Below are positions 7,595-15,555 of a DNA stretch of 64,000 nucleotides, piece by piece (within the stretch, counting starts at the first letter, position 1; each line of letters starts with the position of its first letter). Below the pieces are notes generated by a model. That model had not been told where the DNA came from. It saw only the letters and a list, made by a program, of their open reading frames with translations, and ran no database searches. The position numbers and the translations under genes are program-made. The DNA is taken from positions 58,726 to 122,725 of the forward strand of contig CANKMW010000014.1 of NCBI GenBank assembly GCA_947483555.1, given 5' to 3'. The DNA is from Myxococcales bacterium. Its GTDB lineage: Bacteria > Myxococcota_A > Polyangia > Haliangiales > Haliangiaceae.

Positions 7595-9172
7595 GTGAAC
7601 CAGCGCCGGATCGCCATCGCCGCCGCCCTCGGCTTCGCCAGCGCCGGCAGCGCGGCGGCGCAACCGGCCTTCCCATCCGCGCGCGGTTTCGGCGCCGTCG
7701 TCACCGGCGGGCGGGGTGGTCAGGTGCTGCACGTGACCACGCTGGCGGCGAGCGGGACGGGCAGCCTGGCGTGGGCGGCGGCCCAGCTCGGTGCCCGCTA
7801 CGTCGTGTTCGACGTCTCCGGCGTCATCACCGGCGACGTCGAGATCTCGCGCAGCGACATCACGATCGCCGGCCAGACCGCGCCCGGCGCCGGCGTCACC
7901 ATCAACGGTCACCTGTCGACGCCGTACGGCAACCCGGTGAACAACATCATCGTGCGTCACGTCCGGGTGCGGCCCAACCCGGCCGACGCGACCTGGGGCC
8001 CCGAGCAGCACGACGGCATCCAGTTCTCGTCGGCGCACCACATCGTGCTCGACCACGTCGACGTCTCCCATGGCATCGACGAGAACGTCGATCTCTGGGA
8101 CGGCGCGCATCACGTCACCGTGCAGTGGTCGGCGATCACGTTCGCCAACCCGGCCGGCGGCCACCCCGACGGCGCCCACAACTTCTGCCTCATCAACTCC
8201 GACGGCTCGACCGGCGGCGGCAACGCCGGCGGCCGGATCTCGATCGTCCACAACCTGTTCGCGCACTGCCGGACCCGCACCCCCGCACTCTCGATCGGAC
8301 CCGCCGAGGTGATCGGCAACGTCTCCTACAACGTGCGCGAAGGCTTCGTGCACCACAACGCGGCGTACGGCGACTTCGTCCTCGCCGGCAACACCTACCG
8401 GGACGGCGCCTCGGCCAGCCTGATCCCGTTCTGGTTCGATCCCGAACAGGGAGCGCCGGTGCCGACCCGCTACTTCCTGGGCGGCAACGCCGTCGACGAC
8501 CCCGGCGTGTTCACCGGCATCGTCGACGATCCCTACGCCAGCGCCGCGTACACCGCCGCGTACACGTTCGCGCTCGGCACCCTGCAGCGGTCGCAGTTCG
8601 CCGGCCTGGCCGGCGCGCCCGACTGGAGCGCCGAGGTCGGCTACGTCGCGGCGTCGCGCCCGGCCGCCGCCGACGCCTACCGCGACGTCCTCGACTGCGC
8701 CGGCGCCTGGCCGCGCGACGCGATCACCCAGCGCGCGGTGACCGAGACCCGCGATCGCACCGGCCAGTACGCCACCCTGCCGGTCAACGACCTGCTCGCC
8801 GGCCTGGTGCCGGGAACCCCGCCCGCCGACCGCGATCGCGACGGCATGCCCGACGCCTGGGAGACCGGCCACGGCCTCGATCCCGACCTCGACGATCACG
8901 CCGCGGTCCGGCCCAGCGGATATCCGGCGATCGAGGACTACCTCGACGAGCTGGCCGACGGCCTCACCCCGTGTGCCGAGGGCCCGCCGGGCGGCGCCGT
9001 CGACGCGGGGGTCAGCATCGACGGCGGCGGGCCGGGCGCGGGCGGCTCGGTGGGCGGCTGCTGCGGTGCCGCGCGGAGCGCCGATCTGGGCGACGGGTTG
9101 CTGCCGCTCGGGCTGGTCGGTCTCGCGCTGGCGTTTCGCCGGCGTCGCCGGGCTGGAACAGTCGCCACCTGA
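7595..9172 (+). CDS. Secreted pectate-lyase-like (PL1) beta-helix protein with MYXO-CTERM tail
   Basis: A 525-aa exported protein. Signal peptide at residues 1-22 (AGSAAAQ); then a right-handed beta-helix resembling PL1 pectate lyases (residues about 28-330: GAVVTGGRGGQVLHVT, ITIAGQTAPG, HHIVLDHVDVSHGIDENVD, ISIVHNLFAHC). A short Asp-rich segment (DRDRDGMPDAWE) follows, of the kind found in thrombospondin-type-3-like calcium repeats. The C-terminus has a Gly-rich GGCCG followed by a hydrophobic stretch and RRRRR, the MYXO-CTERM sorting layout that leads to surface anchoring in myxobacteria. Likely role is breakdown of plant or other uronic-acid polysaccharide outside the cell; catalytic residues were not assigned. 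GTG start. Confidence 0.85.
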   Translation: MNQRRIAIAAALGFASAGSAAAQPAFPSARGFGAVVTGGRGGQVLHVTTLAASGTGSLAWAAAQLGARYVVFDVSGVITGDVEISRSDITIAGQTAPGAGVTINGHLSTPYGNPVNNIIVRHVRVRPNPADATWGPEQHDGIQFSSAHHIVLDHVDVSHGIDENVDLWDGAHHVTVQWSAITFANPAGGHPDGAHNFCLINSDGSTGGGNAGGRISIVHNLFAHCRTRTPALSIGPAEVIGNVSYNVREGFVHHNAAYGDFVLAGNTYRDGASASLIPFWFDPEQGAPVPTRYFLGGNAVDDPGVFTGIVDDPYASAAYTAAYTFALGTLQRSQFAGLAGAPDWSAEVGYVAASRPAAADAYRDVLDCAGAWPRDAITQRAVTETRDRTGQYATLPVNDLLAGLVPGTPPADRDRDGMPDAWETGHGLDPDLDDHAAVRPSGYPAIEDYLDELADGLTPCAEGPPGGAVDAGVSIDGGGPGAGGSVGGCCGAARSADLGDGLLPLGLVGLALAFRRRRRAGTVAT

Positions 9173-9349
9173 TCCGCGTCAGGGTCTGGACCATGCGACG
9201 GGTCGCCTGGCGTTGCCTTCGACGTGCCCCGGCGAACCGGTCGAGGTCGTGGTGCCAGCCGAGTGAAATCAGTCAGCTGAAATCACTGGCCGGACCAGCT
9301 GGGCGAGAAAGCAGGTCACTCGATGTCCGGGGTGGCGCGGTGTTTCGTC

Positions 9350-9377
9350 TTGTACGTGAACCTCGGTTAGGTAGGAT
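9350..9377 (+). promoter_or_regulatory. Sigma-70-like promoter (TTGTAC-16-TAGGAT)
   Basis: TTGTAC at 9350-9355 and TAGGAT at 9372-9377 are 16 bp apart and lie about 36 bp before the lipoprotein ATG at 9414, which has a purine-rich GAGGAGAAG just upstream. Confidence 0.45.
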
Positions 9378-9413
9378 GGCCGCGCTGGACGGGAGCCCAG
9401 CGAGGAGAAGCTC

Positions 9414-9764
9414 ATGGCTTGTTCGTGCATGCACGCGTTCTTGCTGGTCTTGCTTCCTGTCGTCGCACTCGGTTGCGCTCAGGGATCCGAGAGTAGCGGC
9501 GATGACGACGACGATGATCAGCCGCGCGTCGACGCTCGCCTCACCAGCGATGGATCGCAGTCGACCGACGCCCGCGTGATCGACGCCCGCGTGATCGACG
9601 CGCCGGTCAGCGTGCCCGACGCCGCCAGCGGCGGCGACGGCGGCATCGGCGGTTGCAGCACGCACGCCGAGTGCGGCAGCGGCAATTGTTGCTTCGGGAT
9701 GCTGATGTGCATTCCCGGCGACCCGCTCCCGCTGCCCCCGCCGTTCGATTGCCTGCCGTCGTAG
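9414..9764 (+). CDS. Small Cys-rich lipoprotein, unknown function
   Basis: A 116-aa protein: hydrophobic signal ending in lipobox VALGC, an Asp tract of six residues, a repeated VIDAR-type segment, then a compact Cys-rich end (GGCSTHAECGSGNCCFG and one or two later Cys) that looks disulphide-bonded. The GAGGAGAAG ribosome site 3-9 nt before the ATG fixes the start. The DNA coding the middle has two exact 15-bp tandem copies. No family recognised; small Asp-rich lipoproteins of this style are common in myxobacteria. Confidence 0.65.
   Translation: MACSCMHAFLLVLLPVVALGCAQGSESSGDDDDDDQPRVDARLTSDGSQSTDARVIDARVIDAPVSVPDAASGGDGGIGGCSTHAECGSGNCCFGMLMCIPGDPLPLPPPFDCLPS
9566..9595. repeat. Two tandem 15-bp units inside the small lipoprotein gene
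   Basis: The unit CGACGCCCGCGTGAT occurs twice head to tail and keeps frame, coding a five-residue repeat (DARVI) in the linker. Confidence 0.85.
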
Positions 9765-9797
9765 CGGAAGTCAGGTCAACGTCAACGCGCAGCGCGC

Positions 9798-10817
9798 TCA
9801 GTCCAGCCCCAGCTTCGCGAGCGCTTCGTCGTCGAGGCCGAAGTAGTGCGCGGTCTCGTGTAGCACCGTGATGCGAATCTCCTCGGCCAGCGCGTCCTTG
9901 TCGTCGCCGACGTAGCGCTCGAGGTTTCGCTTGTAGAGGTGGATGGTGGTGACGCTCGGCCCGCCGCCGACCGTGCTCTGCTCGGGTAGCGGGGTGCCCT
10001 CGAACAGGCCCAGCAGGCGCGGGTCCCAGCCGTCCTGCACCAGGTGCTCGGCGGGCATGTCGTCGACCAGGATCGGGACGTTGGCGAGGTGGCGGTGGAC
10101 CTCCTCGGGGAGCTCCTCGAGGGCGGCGGTGACCACCGCCTCGAGCTCGTCGTCGCTGATCACCAGCGCCGGCGGCGGCAGGGCGGCGTCGCGGCGGCGG
10201 GTCTCGAGCCAGGCGGCGATCATGCCGTCCTTGTCGCCCTTGGCCTCGCGGCACTGACCGATCCCGTGCCAGGCATCGGCGGCGGCGTCGTCGTCGGCCG
10301 AGGCCAGGCGCCGCAGCCACAGCTCGGCGGTGGTCGGATCCTCGGCGGCCAGGTGGGCATGGGCGACGTCGAGGATCGTCGCCGCCTCGTCGATCACCGA
10401 GCTCGACAGCTCGGTCAGCGCCTCGCGGGCGGCCGCCGGTTGCTCGAGCGCGATGTGAGCCTCGGCCAGGATCAGCACCGCGGCGATCAGTTGGTCCTCC
10501 TCGTCGACCGCCGCGGCGGCGCGGCGGGCATAGCCGATCGCGATCTCCGGATCGGCCAGCAGCGCCAGATCGGCGGCGTTGATCAGCACGCCGACGTCCT
10601 CGGGGGCGCGCTCGACCGCCTTGGCGACCAGCTCGAGCGCGCGCTCGAGGTCGCCGTTGATGGCCGCGATCGACGCCGACAGCGAGAGGACGTCGGGGTG
10701 CTGGGGGTCGATGCGCGCGGCCTGGGCCAGCTTCTGCTCGGCGCCTTCGATGTCGCCGTCATCGAGACGGGAGATGGCGGCCTCGACCAGCGTGAGCAGG
10801 CGTTCGGAGCGGGACAT
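9798..10817 (-). CDS. TPR protein with C-terminal zincin metallopeptidase domain
   Basis: A 339-aa cytoplasmic protein (no signal). Residues about 1-200 form tetratricopeptide-like helical pairs (ERLLTLVEAAISRLDDGDIE, LAQAARIDPQHPDVLSLSAS). The C-terminal part ends in HETAHYFGLDDEAL (from about residue 320), the HExxHxxGxxD zinc motif of the short zincin-like family (PF06262, DUF1025 type). The fusion of TPRs to this domain is unusual to me. ATG at 10817; the frame stays open far upstream but only as the shadow of the genes on the other strand. A TAACGT box 7 nt before the ATG suggests a leaderless message. It is divergent from the LpoA-like gene. Confidence 0.82.
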   Translation of the reverse strand: MSRSERLLTLVEAAISRLDDGDIEGAEQKLAQAARIDPQHPDVLSLSASIAAINGDLERALELVAKAVERAPEDVGVLINAADLALLADPEIAIGYARRAAAAVDEEDQLIAAVLILAEAHIALEQPAAAREALTELSSSVIDEAATILDVAHAHLAAEDPTTAELWLRRLASADDDAAADAWHGIGQCREAKGDKDGMIAAWLETRRRDAALPPPALVISDDELEAVVTAALEELPEEVHRHLANVPILVDDMPAEHLVQDGWDPRLLGLFEGTPLPEQSTVGGGPSVTTIHLYKRNLERYVGDDKDALAEEIRITVLHETAHYFGLDDEALAKLGLD

Positions 10818-10824
10818 GGCGCGG

Positions 10825-10830
10825 ACGTTA
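10825..10830 (-). promoter_or_regulatory. -10-like element (TAACGT) 7 nt before the TPR-zincin gene
   Basis: Minus-strand TAACGT ends 7 nt before the ATG at 10817, the recurring short-leader layout. No clear -35. Confidence 0.4.
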
Positions 10831-10905
10831 CACTCCTCGCTACGGAACAGCGAGCACGCCTCGCGCGTTGTGCAAGCGTGACCTGCGCCGTGCTGCCGCG
10901 TGAGT

Positions 10906-10934
10906 TTGCCCGCGCCCGGTGGAGCGGCTACCGT
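10906..10934 (+). promoter_or_regulatory. Leaderless sigma-70-like promoter (TTGCCC-17-TACCGT)
   Basis: TTGCCC at 10906-10911 and TACCGT at 10929-10934 have a 17-bp spacer; the ATG at 10941 follows after 6 nt, so the RNA should begin at or next to the start codon. Confidence 0.5.
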
Positions 10935-10940
10935 CCGGGC

Positions 10941-12776
10941 ATGTGGCTCCGTCTCGTCGCGCTCGTCTGTCTCCTCGCGCTGGCGGCGGGCTGCCCGAAG
11001 AAGCGCCATACGCTGGTGCCTTCGCTGCCCACCACCGGCGACGCCCAGGCCCGCGACCGCTTCGTCGAGGCCCGGGCCCGCTTCCTCCGCGACGGTGGCC
11101 AGGCCGACGAGTTTCGCGCCATCGCCACCGAGTACGCCGGCGATCCGATCGCGCCGTTCGCGCTCCTGTTTGCGGGCGTCGCGTCGCAGCAGAGCGGCGA
11201 TCCGGTCGCCGCGGCGGCCAGCCTCGACCGGCTGCTCGCCACCGCCGACCTCGAGCCCGGTCTGCGCACCCGCGGCGAGCTGTACCTCGGCCTGGCCCGC
11301 GGCATGCTCGGCGAACACGACCGCGCCTTGCCGTTGCTGGCCCGCGCCGAGGGCGCGATCGAGAACGACGGCGAGCGCGGGGCGTGGATCGCGGCGTCGG
11401 CGCACGCCCACGGCGCCAGCGCCACTCCGCTGGCAGCGCTGTCGTGGATCGATCGCTGGTGGCCGATCGCCAGTCCCGCCGAGCGCGCGTTCCTGCGCGG
11501 CCGGCTCGATCAGCTGGTCGCCGGCGCCACCGCCGAGGAGGCCGCCGCGAGCTGGCGCACGCTCGAGGGCGACGGACCCTCGGTGGCGGTGCTGGGCTGG
11601 CGGGTGGCCGCCGACCGCGACGCCAGCGGCGACGCCGACGGTGCCCGCGCCGCACGCGACCGGGCCCGGCCGGTCCGCAAGGCGATCGGGCTCGCCGGCG
11701 GCGACCGCGACCCGGCGCCCTCGACGGCGCGGCCCGGCGTCATCGGCGCCGTCGTCCCGCAGTCGGCCAAGCAGGCCCGGGTCGGCGATCAGCTCGCGCG
11801 TGGCATGCAGGTCGGCGCCCGCTCGCTGGGCGATGCGGCGCCGATCATCCACATCGAGGACGGGGAGGGCGCGGCCGCGGCCGACGCCGTCGCGGCGCTG
11901 GCCGGCCACGACGTGGTCGCCATCCTCGGTCCCACCGACGGCGCCGCGGTCGATGCCGCCGCTCGCCGGGCCGCCGAGCTGAGCGTGCCGTTGCTGTCGT
12001 TCAACCCGCGGGCCGAGGAGCGCGCCGCCGGTGGCACCTACGTCTTCCACATGATGCACTCGGCCGAGGCGCGGGCCCGGGCGCTGGCCCGGCGGGCCGC
12101 CACGCTCGGCGTCAAGCGCTTTGCCGTGCTGCGCCCCGAGACCGGCTACGGCACCGCGGTCGGCAAGGCGTTCGCCGTCGAGGTCGCCGCCGCTGGCGGC
12201 GCGATCGTGATCGAGATCGGCTACCCCGCCGACGCCCGTTCGTTCGCCGCCATCGTCAAGAAGCTCGACGGCAACTGGCAGGCGGTGTTCATCCCCGATC
12301 AGGCCGATCGGCTCGAGCTGATCGCGCCGGCGCTGGCCGCGGCCGGCATGATCGCGCGCCCGGCCGGCACCAGGAAGGCCACGGGCGGCCGGCCGATCGT
12401 CCTGCTGTCGACCGCCGAGGGAGCCAGCGACGGCCTGGTGCGCGAAGCCGCGCGCTACCTCGAAGGCGGACTGCTGGCGCCGGGATGGTTCCCCGGCGCG
12501 CTCGACGAGGCTGGCCTCGAGTTCGAGCGCCTGTACTTCGAGGCCACCGGCAAGTCGCCGACCGCGGTCGACGCCTACGCCTACGACGCCGTACGCCTGG
12601 TCGCCGGTCTGGGCGGCGGCAACCGCGGCGAGCTGGCCCGCCGGCTGGCCGCCGCCGACGTGGCGGGGGTCACCGGCGTGCTGCGCTTCGACGCCGCCCA
12701 CCGGCGTGCCGACGACGGCGTGATCTACACCGTCGAGATCGACGATGGCACCGTCGCGGTGAAGCCGCTGCCCTGA
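10941..12776 (+). CDS. LpoA/LivJ-like lipoprotein (type I periplasmic-binding fold)
   Basis: A 611-aa lipoprotein with lipobox LAAGC (Cys about 18). The first 230 residues are helical and TPR-like; residues about 265-600 show a Leu/Ile/Val-binding or LpoA-type type I binding fold ([67 protein letters not shown]). This order, helical N-domain plus binding-protein C-domain, is that of LpoA, the outer-membrane activator of penicillin-binding proteins, but an amino-acid-binding role cannot be excluded. ATG with a -10-like box 6 nt upstream. Confidence 0.78.
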   Translation: MWLRLVALVCLLALAAGCPKKRHTLVPSLPTTGDAQARDRFVEARARFLRDGGQADEFRAIATEYAGDPIAPFALLFAGVASQQSGDPVAAAASLDRLLATADLEPGLRTRGELYLGLARGMLGEHDRALPLLARAEGAIENDGERGAWIAASAHAHGASATPLAALSWIDRWWPIASPAERAFLRGRLDQLVAGATAEEAAASWRTLEGDGPSVAVLGWRVAADRDASGDADGARAARDRARPVRKAIGLAGGDRDPAPSTARPGVIGAVVPQSAKQARVGDQLARGMQVGARSLGDAAPIIHIEDGEGAAAADAVAALAGHDVVAILGPTDGAAVDAAARRAAELSVPLLSFNPRAEERAAGGTYVFHMMHSAEARARALARRAATLGVKRFAVLRPETGYGTAVGKAFAVEVAAAGGAIVIEIGYPADARSFAAIVKKLDGNWQAVFIPDQADRLELIAPALAAAGMIARPAGTRKATGGRPIVLLSTAEGASDGLVREAARYLEGGLLAPGWFPGALDEAGLEFERLYFEATGKSPTAVDAYAYDAVRLVAGLGGGNRGELARRLAAADVAGVTGVLRFDAAHRRADDGVIYTVEIDDGTVAVKPLP

Positions 12777-12782
12777 GATCGG

Positions 12783-12825
12783 CCCTTCGACTCGAACCCT
12801 CCGCGGCTCGCTCGCGGCGAACGGG
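12783..12825. repeat. Degenerate copy of a dispersed GC-rich element
   Basis: Contains CCCTTCGACTCG, nine bases, then CGGCTCGCTC. The same two blocks (with a shorter joint) appear in reverse complement at 30953-30989. Probably a dispersed intergenic repeat; this copy is imperfect and lies before pyrF. Confidence 0.45.
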
Positions 12826-12830
12826 CGAGC

Positions 12831-12836
12831 TACAAC
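12831..12836 (+). promoter_or_regulatory. -10-like element (TACAAC) 7 nt before pyrF
   Basis: TACAAC is followed by 7 nt and the GTG start at 12844. No -35 consensus is visible; part of the short-leader pattern. Confidence 0.35.
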
Positions 12837-12843
12837 CGCGCGG

Positions 12844-13551
12844 GTGAGCTTCGATCCCGGCAATCGCGTCATCGCCGCCCTCGACGTCCCCGACACCGCC
12901 GCGGCGGTCGCGCTCGCCGCTCGCATCGGCGACGGCGCCGGCTGGGTCAAGGTCGGCCTCGAGCTGTTCGTCGCCGACGGCCCGGCGGTGGTCGCGGCGA
13001 TGCGCGCCGCCGGTCGCCGCGTGATGCTCGACCTCAAGCTCCACGACATCCCGGAGACCGTGGCCCGGGCCATGGGCCGCGCCGCCGCGCTCGGCGCCGA
13101 GCTGGTGACGGTGCATGCCGGCGGTGGGCCGGCGATGCTCGCGGCGGCGGTGCGGGCCTGCGCCGGTACGCCGGCGCGCGTCCTCGCCGTCACCGTGCTG
13201 ACGTCGATGGACGAAGCCGATCTGATCGCGATCGGTGCGATCGGGCCGTTGCCGGCGCTGGTGGCGCGCCGGGCCGCGCTGGCGGCCGCCGCCGGATGCC
13301 ACGGCGTGGTGGCGTCACCGCACGAGGCCGCCGTGATCCGCGCTGCTGCGCCGGCCGGCTTTCTGATCGTCACCCCGGGCGTGCGCCCGGCCGGCACCGC
13401 CGCCGGCGATCAGAAGCGCATCGCCACGCCGGGTGACGCGCGTCGCGCGGGCGCCGACCTGGTCGTGGTCGGCCGGCCGATCCGCGATGCCGCCGATCCC
13501 GCCGCTGCGGCGCGCGCCATCGCCGCCGAGATCACGGCGGCCTTGCCGTGA
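12844..13551 (+). CDS. pyrF: Orotidine 5'-phosphate decarboxylase
   Basis: Last step of de novo UMP synthesis (OMP to UMP plus CO2) in the cytoplasm. The 235-aa TIM-barrel shows the signature [11 protein letters not shown] (D63, K65, D68 with the K-x-x-D catalytic set), AALDVPD at the N-terminus, VTPGVRP for phosphate binding and VVVGRPI at the end. Length is normal for the short bacterial class. GTG start. The stop overlaps the GTG of rlmB by 4 bp (GTGA), so the two are coupled. Confidence 0.95.
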   Translation: MSFDPGNRVIAALDVPDTAAAVALAARIGDGAGWVKVGLELFVADGPAVVAAMRAAGRRVMLDLKLHDIPETVARAMGRAAALGAELVTVHAGGGPAMLAAAVRACAGTPARVLAVTVLTSMDEADLIAIGAIGPLPALVARRAALAAAAGCHGVVASPHEAAVIRAAAPAGFLIVTPGVRPAGTAAGDQKRIATPGDARRAGADLVVVGRPIRDAADPAAAARAIAAEITAALP

Positions 13552-14321
13552 CGACCCGCAACATCCACGGCGTCGGGCCGGTCCGCGAGCTGGTGCGGGC
13601 GCGCCCGAAGGCGATCCGCGTGCTCTACGTCGCCGTCGAGCGCGCCGAGGCGCGCGGCAAGGACCCGGTGGCGGCGCTGGCCGCCGACGCGGCGGCCGCC
13701 GGGGTGACCGTCGAGCGCCGCGCCCAGCGCGAGCTCGACGCGCTGTGCGAGCCCGGCGCGCGCCATCAGGGCGTGGTCGCCGTCACCGGCGAGTTTCGCT
13801 ACGCCGACCTCGGCCAGCTGCTCGCCGCCGCCGCCGCCGCCGGCGTGCCGCCGCTGGTGGTGGTGCTCGACGGGGTCCAGGATCCGCACAACCTGGGTGC
13901 CATCGTGCGCTCGGCCTACGTGCTCGGCGCCCACGGTGTGGTGATCCCCGAGCATCGCGCCGCCGCCATCACGCCGGCCACCACCAAGGCCTCGGCGGGC
14001 GCCACCGAGCTCCTGCCGATCGCGCTGGCCAAGAACCTGGTCCGGGCGCTCGAAGAGCTCAAGGCCGCCGGGCTGTGGACCTGCGCCGTCGCCGCGGCGC
14101 CGTCGGCGCGCCCGATCGCGACCCTCGATCTCGCCGGTCCGCTGGCGCTGGTGCTGGGCGGAGAAGGCGAGGGCGTGCGGACGCTGGTGGCGCGAACCTG
14201 CGATATGCACGCCCTCATCCCGATGGCCGCCGCCGGCGTCGGTTCGCTCAACGTCTCGGTCGCCGCCGGGATCGCGCTCTACGAGGTGGCGCGGCAGCGA
14301 GCCGCGCGCGCCGGCTCGTAG
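13548..14321 (+). CDS. rlmB: 23S rRNA (guanosine-2'-O)-methyltransferase of the SpoU family (RlmB-like)
   Basis: Methylates the 2'-O of a 23S rRNA guanosine (G2251 in E. coli) with SAM. The 257-aa protein has the N-terminal substrate domain ([13 protein letters not shown]) and the SPOUT knot motifs: [27 protein letters not shown] and [14 protein letters not shown]. It starts at a GTG overlapping the pyrF stop. The assignment within SpoU enzymes (RlmB versus a close paralogue) rests on length and motifs only. Confidence 0.9.
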   Translation: MTTRNIHGVGPVRELVRARPKAIRVLYVAVERAEARGKDPVAALAADAAAAGVTVERRAQRELDALCEPGARHQGVVAVTGEFRYADLGQLLAAAAAAGVPPLVVVLDGVQDPHNLGAIVRSAYVLGAHGVVIPEHRAAAITPATTKASAGATELLPIALAKNLVRALEELKAAGLWTCAVAAAPSARPIATLDLAGPLALVLGGEGEGVRTLVARTCDMHALIPMAAAGVGSLNVSVAAGIALYEVARQRAARAGS

Positions 14322-14362
14322 GGCCCGGGAATGAAACTCGGTCGTCCTCGCGGCCTGGCGCG

Positions 14363-15517
14363 TCAGCGGATCGCGACCACGCGGCCGGCGTGGGTGGCGA
14401 TCACCACCAGCCCGTCGCCGGTCACGGCCGGCGACGCGAACATCGGTGCCCCGGCGTCGATCGGTGGCCGCGCGACGCCGTCGGTGAGGCGCCAGGCGTG
14501 CAGCTTGCCGTCGTGGGCGCCATGCACCACGTGGTCGCCGATCACGACTGCCGATGACGCCACGTCGTTGCCGACCTTGCCGCGCCACCGCTCGCGGCCG
14601 TCGGCGAGCGCCACCGCGCGCTCGACGCCGCCGTCGTCGCCGAACACCGCCAGGCCATCGGCCACCGCCGGCGAGGACACCACCCAGTCGCCGTCGCCGG
14701 CCCGCCAGCGCTGGTCGCCGCCGGGGCCGAAGCCGTACAGGTGGCCGTCGTTGGAGCCGATCAGGACCAGGTCGTCGGTGACCACCGGCGCGACCTCGTT
14801 GAAGGCGCCGGCCGTGGTGATCGCCTGCCAGCGTCGGGCTCCGGTCCTGACGTCGAAGGAGCGCAGCGCGCCGTCGCGGCTCGCCACGTACAGCGCGCCG
14901 CCGTCGATCGCGGGTGCGCCGTAGCAGCGCTGGTCGAGGGTCAGGTGGGCGAGCTCGGCGCCGTCGTCGGGATCGATCGCGACCACCGCGGCGCCGTTGC
15001 ACAGCCACACCCGCCGGCCGGCCGCCGTCGCGGCGCCGAACCCGCCCGAGACCACCGGCCGCCGCCACCGGACCGCGAGGTCGCCGGCGTCGAGCCCGAC
15101 CAGCTCGCCGCCACTGTCGCGGCGGACGCCGATGACGATGGTGCCTGCGGACGCCGCCGGCGTGGCCCACACGTCGCCGCCGAGCTCGGCGCGCGCGCGC
15201 TCGGCGCCGCCCTCCGGATCGAGCACCACCACCACGCCGGTGCGGGTCGCCACCACCACGCCGGCGGCGACCACGATCGGCGAGGCGTCGACGCGCGCGC
15301 CGAGCTCGTGCGACCAGGCGAGCTCCCAGGCCAGGGGCCCGCGGTCGCGGGCGTCGCCACCGTGGCGCGCCTCGCGGCGGAACATCGGCCACGGATCGTC
15401 GCGTGGCTCGTCGGTGGCCGGCGCGCGCGCCCCGCCACACCCGAGTCCGACCACCAGCCCGACGCTGACGGCAGGAACCAGACCCCGCCTCGCGACCCTG
15501 GCCCCGCCCACCCGCAT
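14363..15517 (-). CDS. PQQ-type beta-propeller lipoprotein (BamB-like fold)
   Basis: A 384-aa protein with signal and lipobox VGLGC (Cys about 27), then repeated four-stranded blades of the PQQ-like type (for example VVVATRTGVVVVLDP, VWLCNGAAVVAIDP, LYVASRDGALRSFDVRTGA, KLHAWRLTDG). Such propellers act as scaffolds; the closest known role is BamB in outer-membrane protein insertion, but no partner evidence is in the window. It starts 38 bp after recQ on the same strand, so the two may share a message. Confidence 0.8.
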   Translation of the reverse strand: MRVGGARVARRGLVPAVSVGLVVGLGCGGARAPATDEPRDDPWPMFRREARHGGDARDRGPLAWELAWSHELGARVDASPIVVAAGVVVATRTGVVVVLDPEGGAERARAELGGDVWATPAASAGTIVIGVRRDSGGELVGLDAGDLAVRWRRPVVSGGFGAATAAGRRVWLCNGAAVVAIDPDDGAELAHLTLDQRCYGAPAIDGGALYVASRDGALRSFDVRTGARRWQAITTAGAFNEVAPVVTDDLVLIGSNDGHLYGFGPGGDQRWRAGDGDWVVSSPAVADGLAVFGDDGGVERAVALADGRERWRGKVGNDVASSAVVIGDHVVHGAHDGKLHAWRLTDGVARPPIDAGAPMFASPAVTGDGLVVIATHAGRVVAIR

Positions 15518-15555
15518 CAGCCGGAACCTGTGGCGGAGCCTCTGCCTGCGGCTGG

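Noticed and set aside
9798..13397. A minus-strand open frame of 1199 codons
   Set aside because: Only the last 340 codons (from 10817) are protein-like; the rest mirrors the LpoA-like and pyrF genes on the plus strand.
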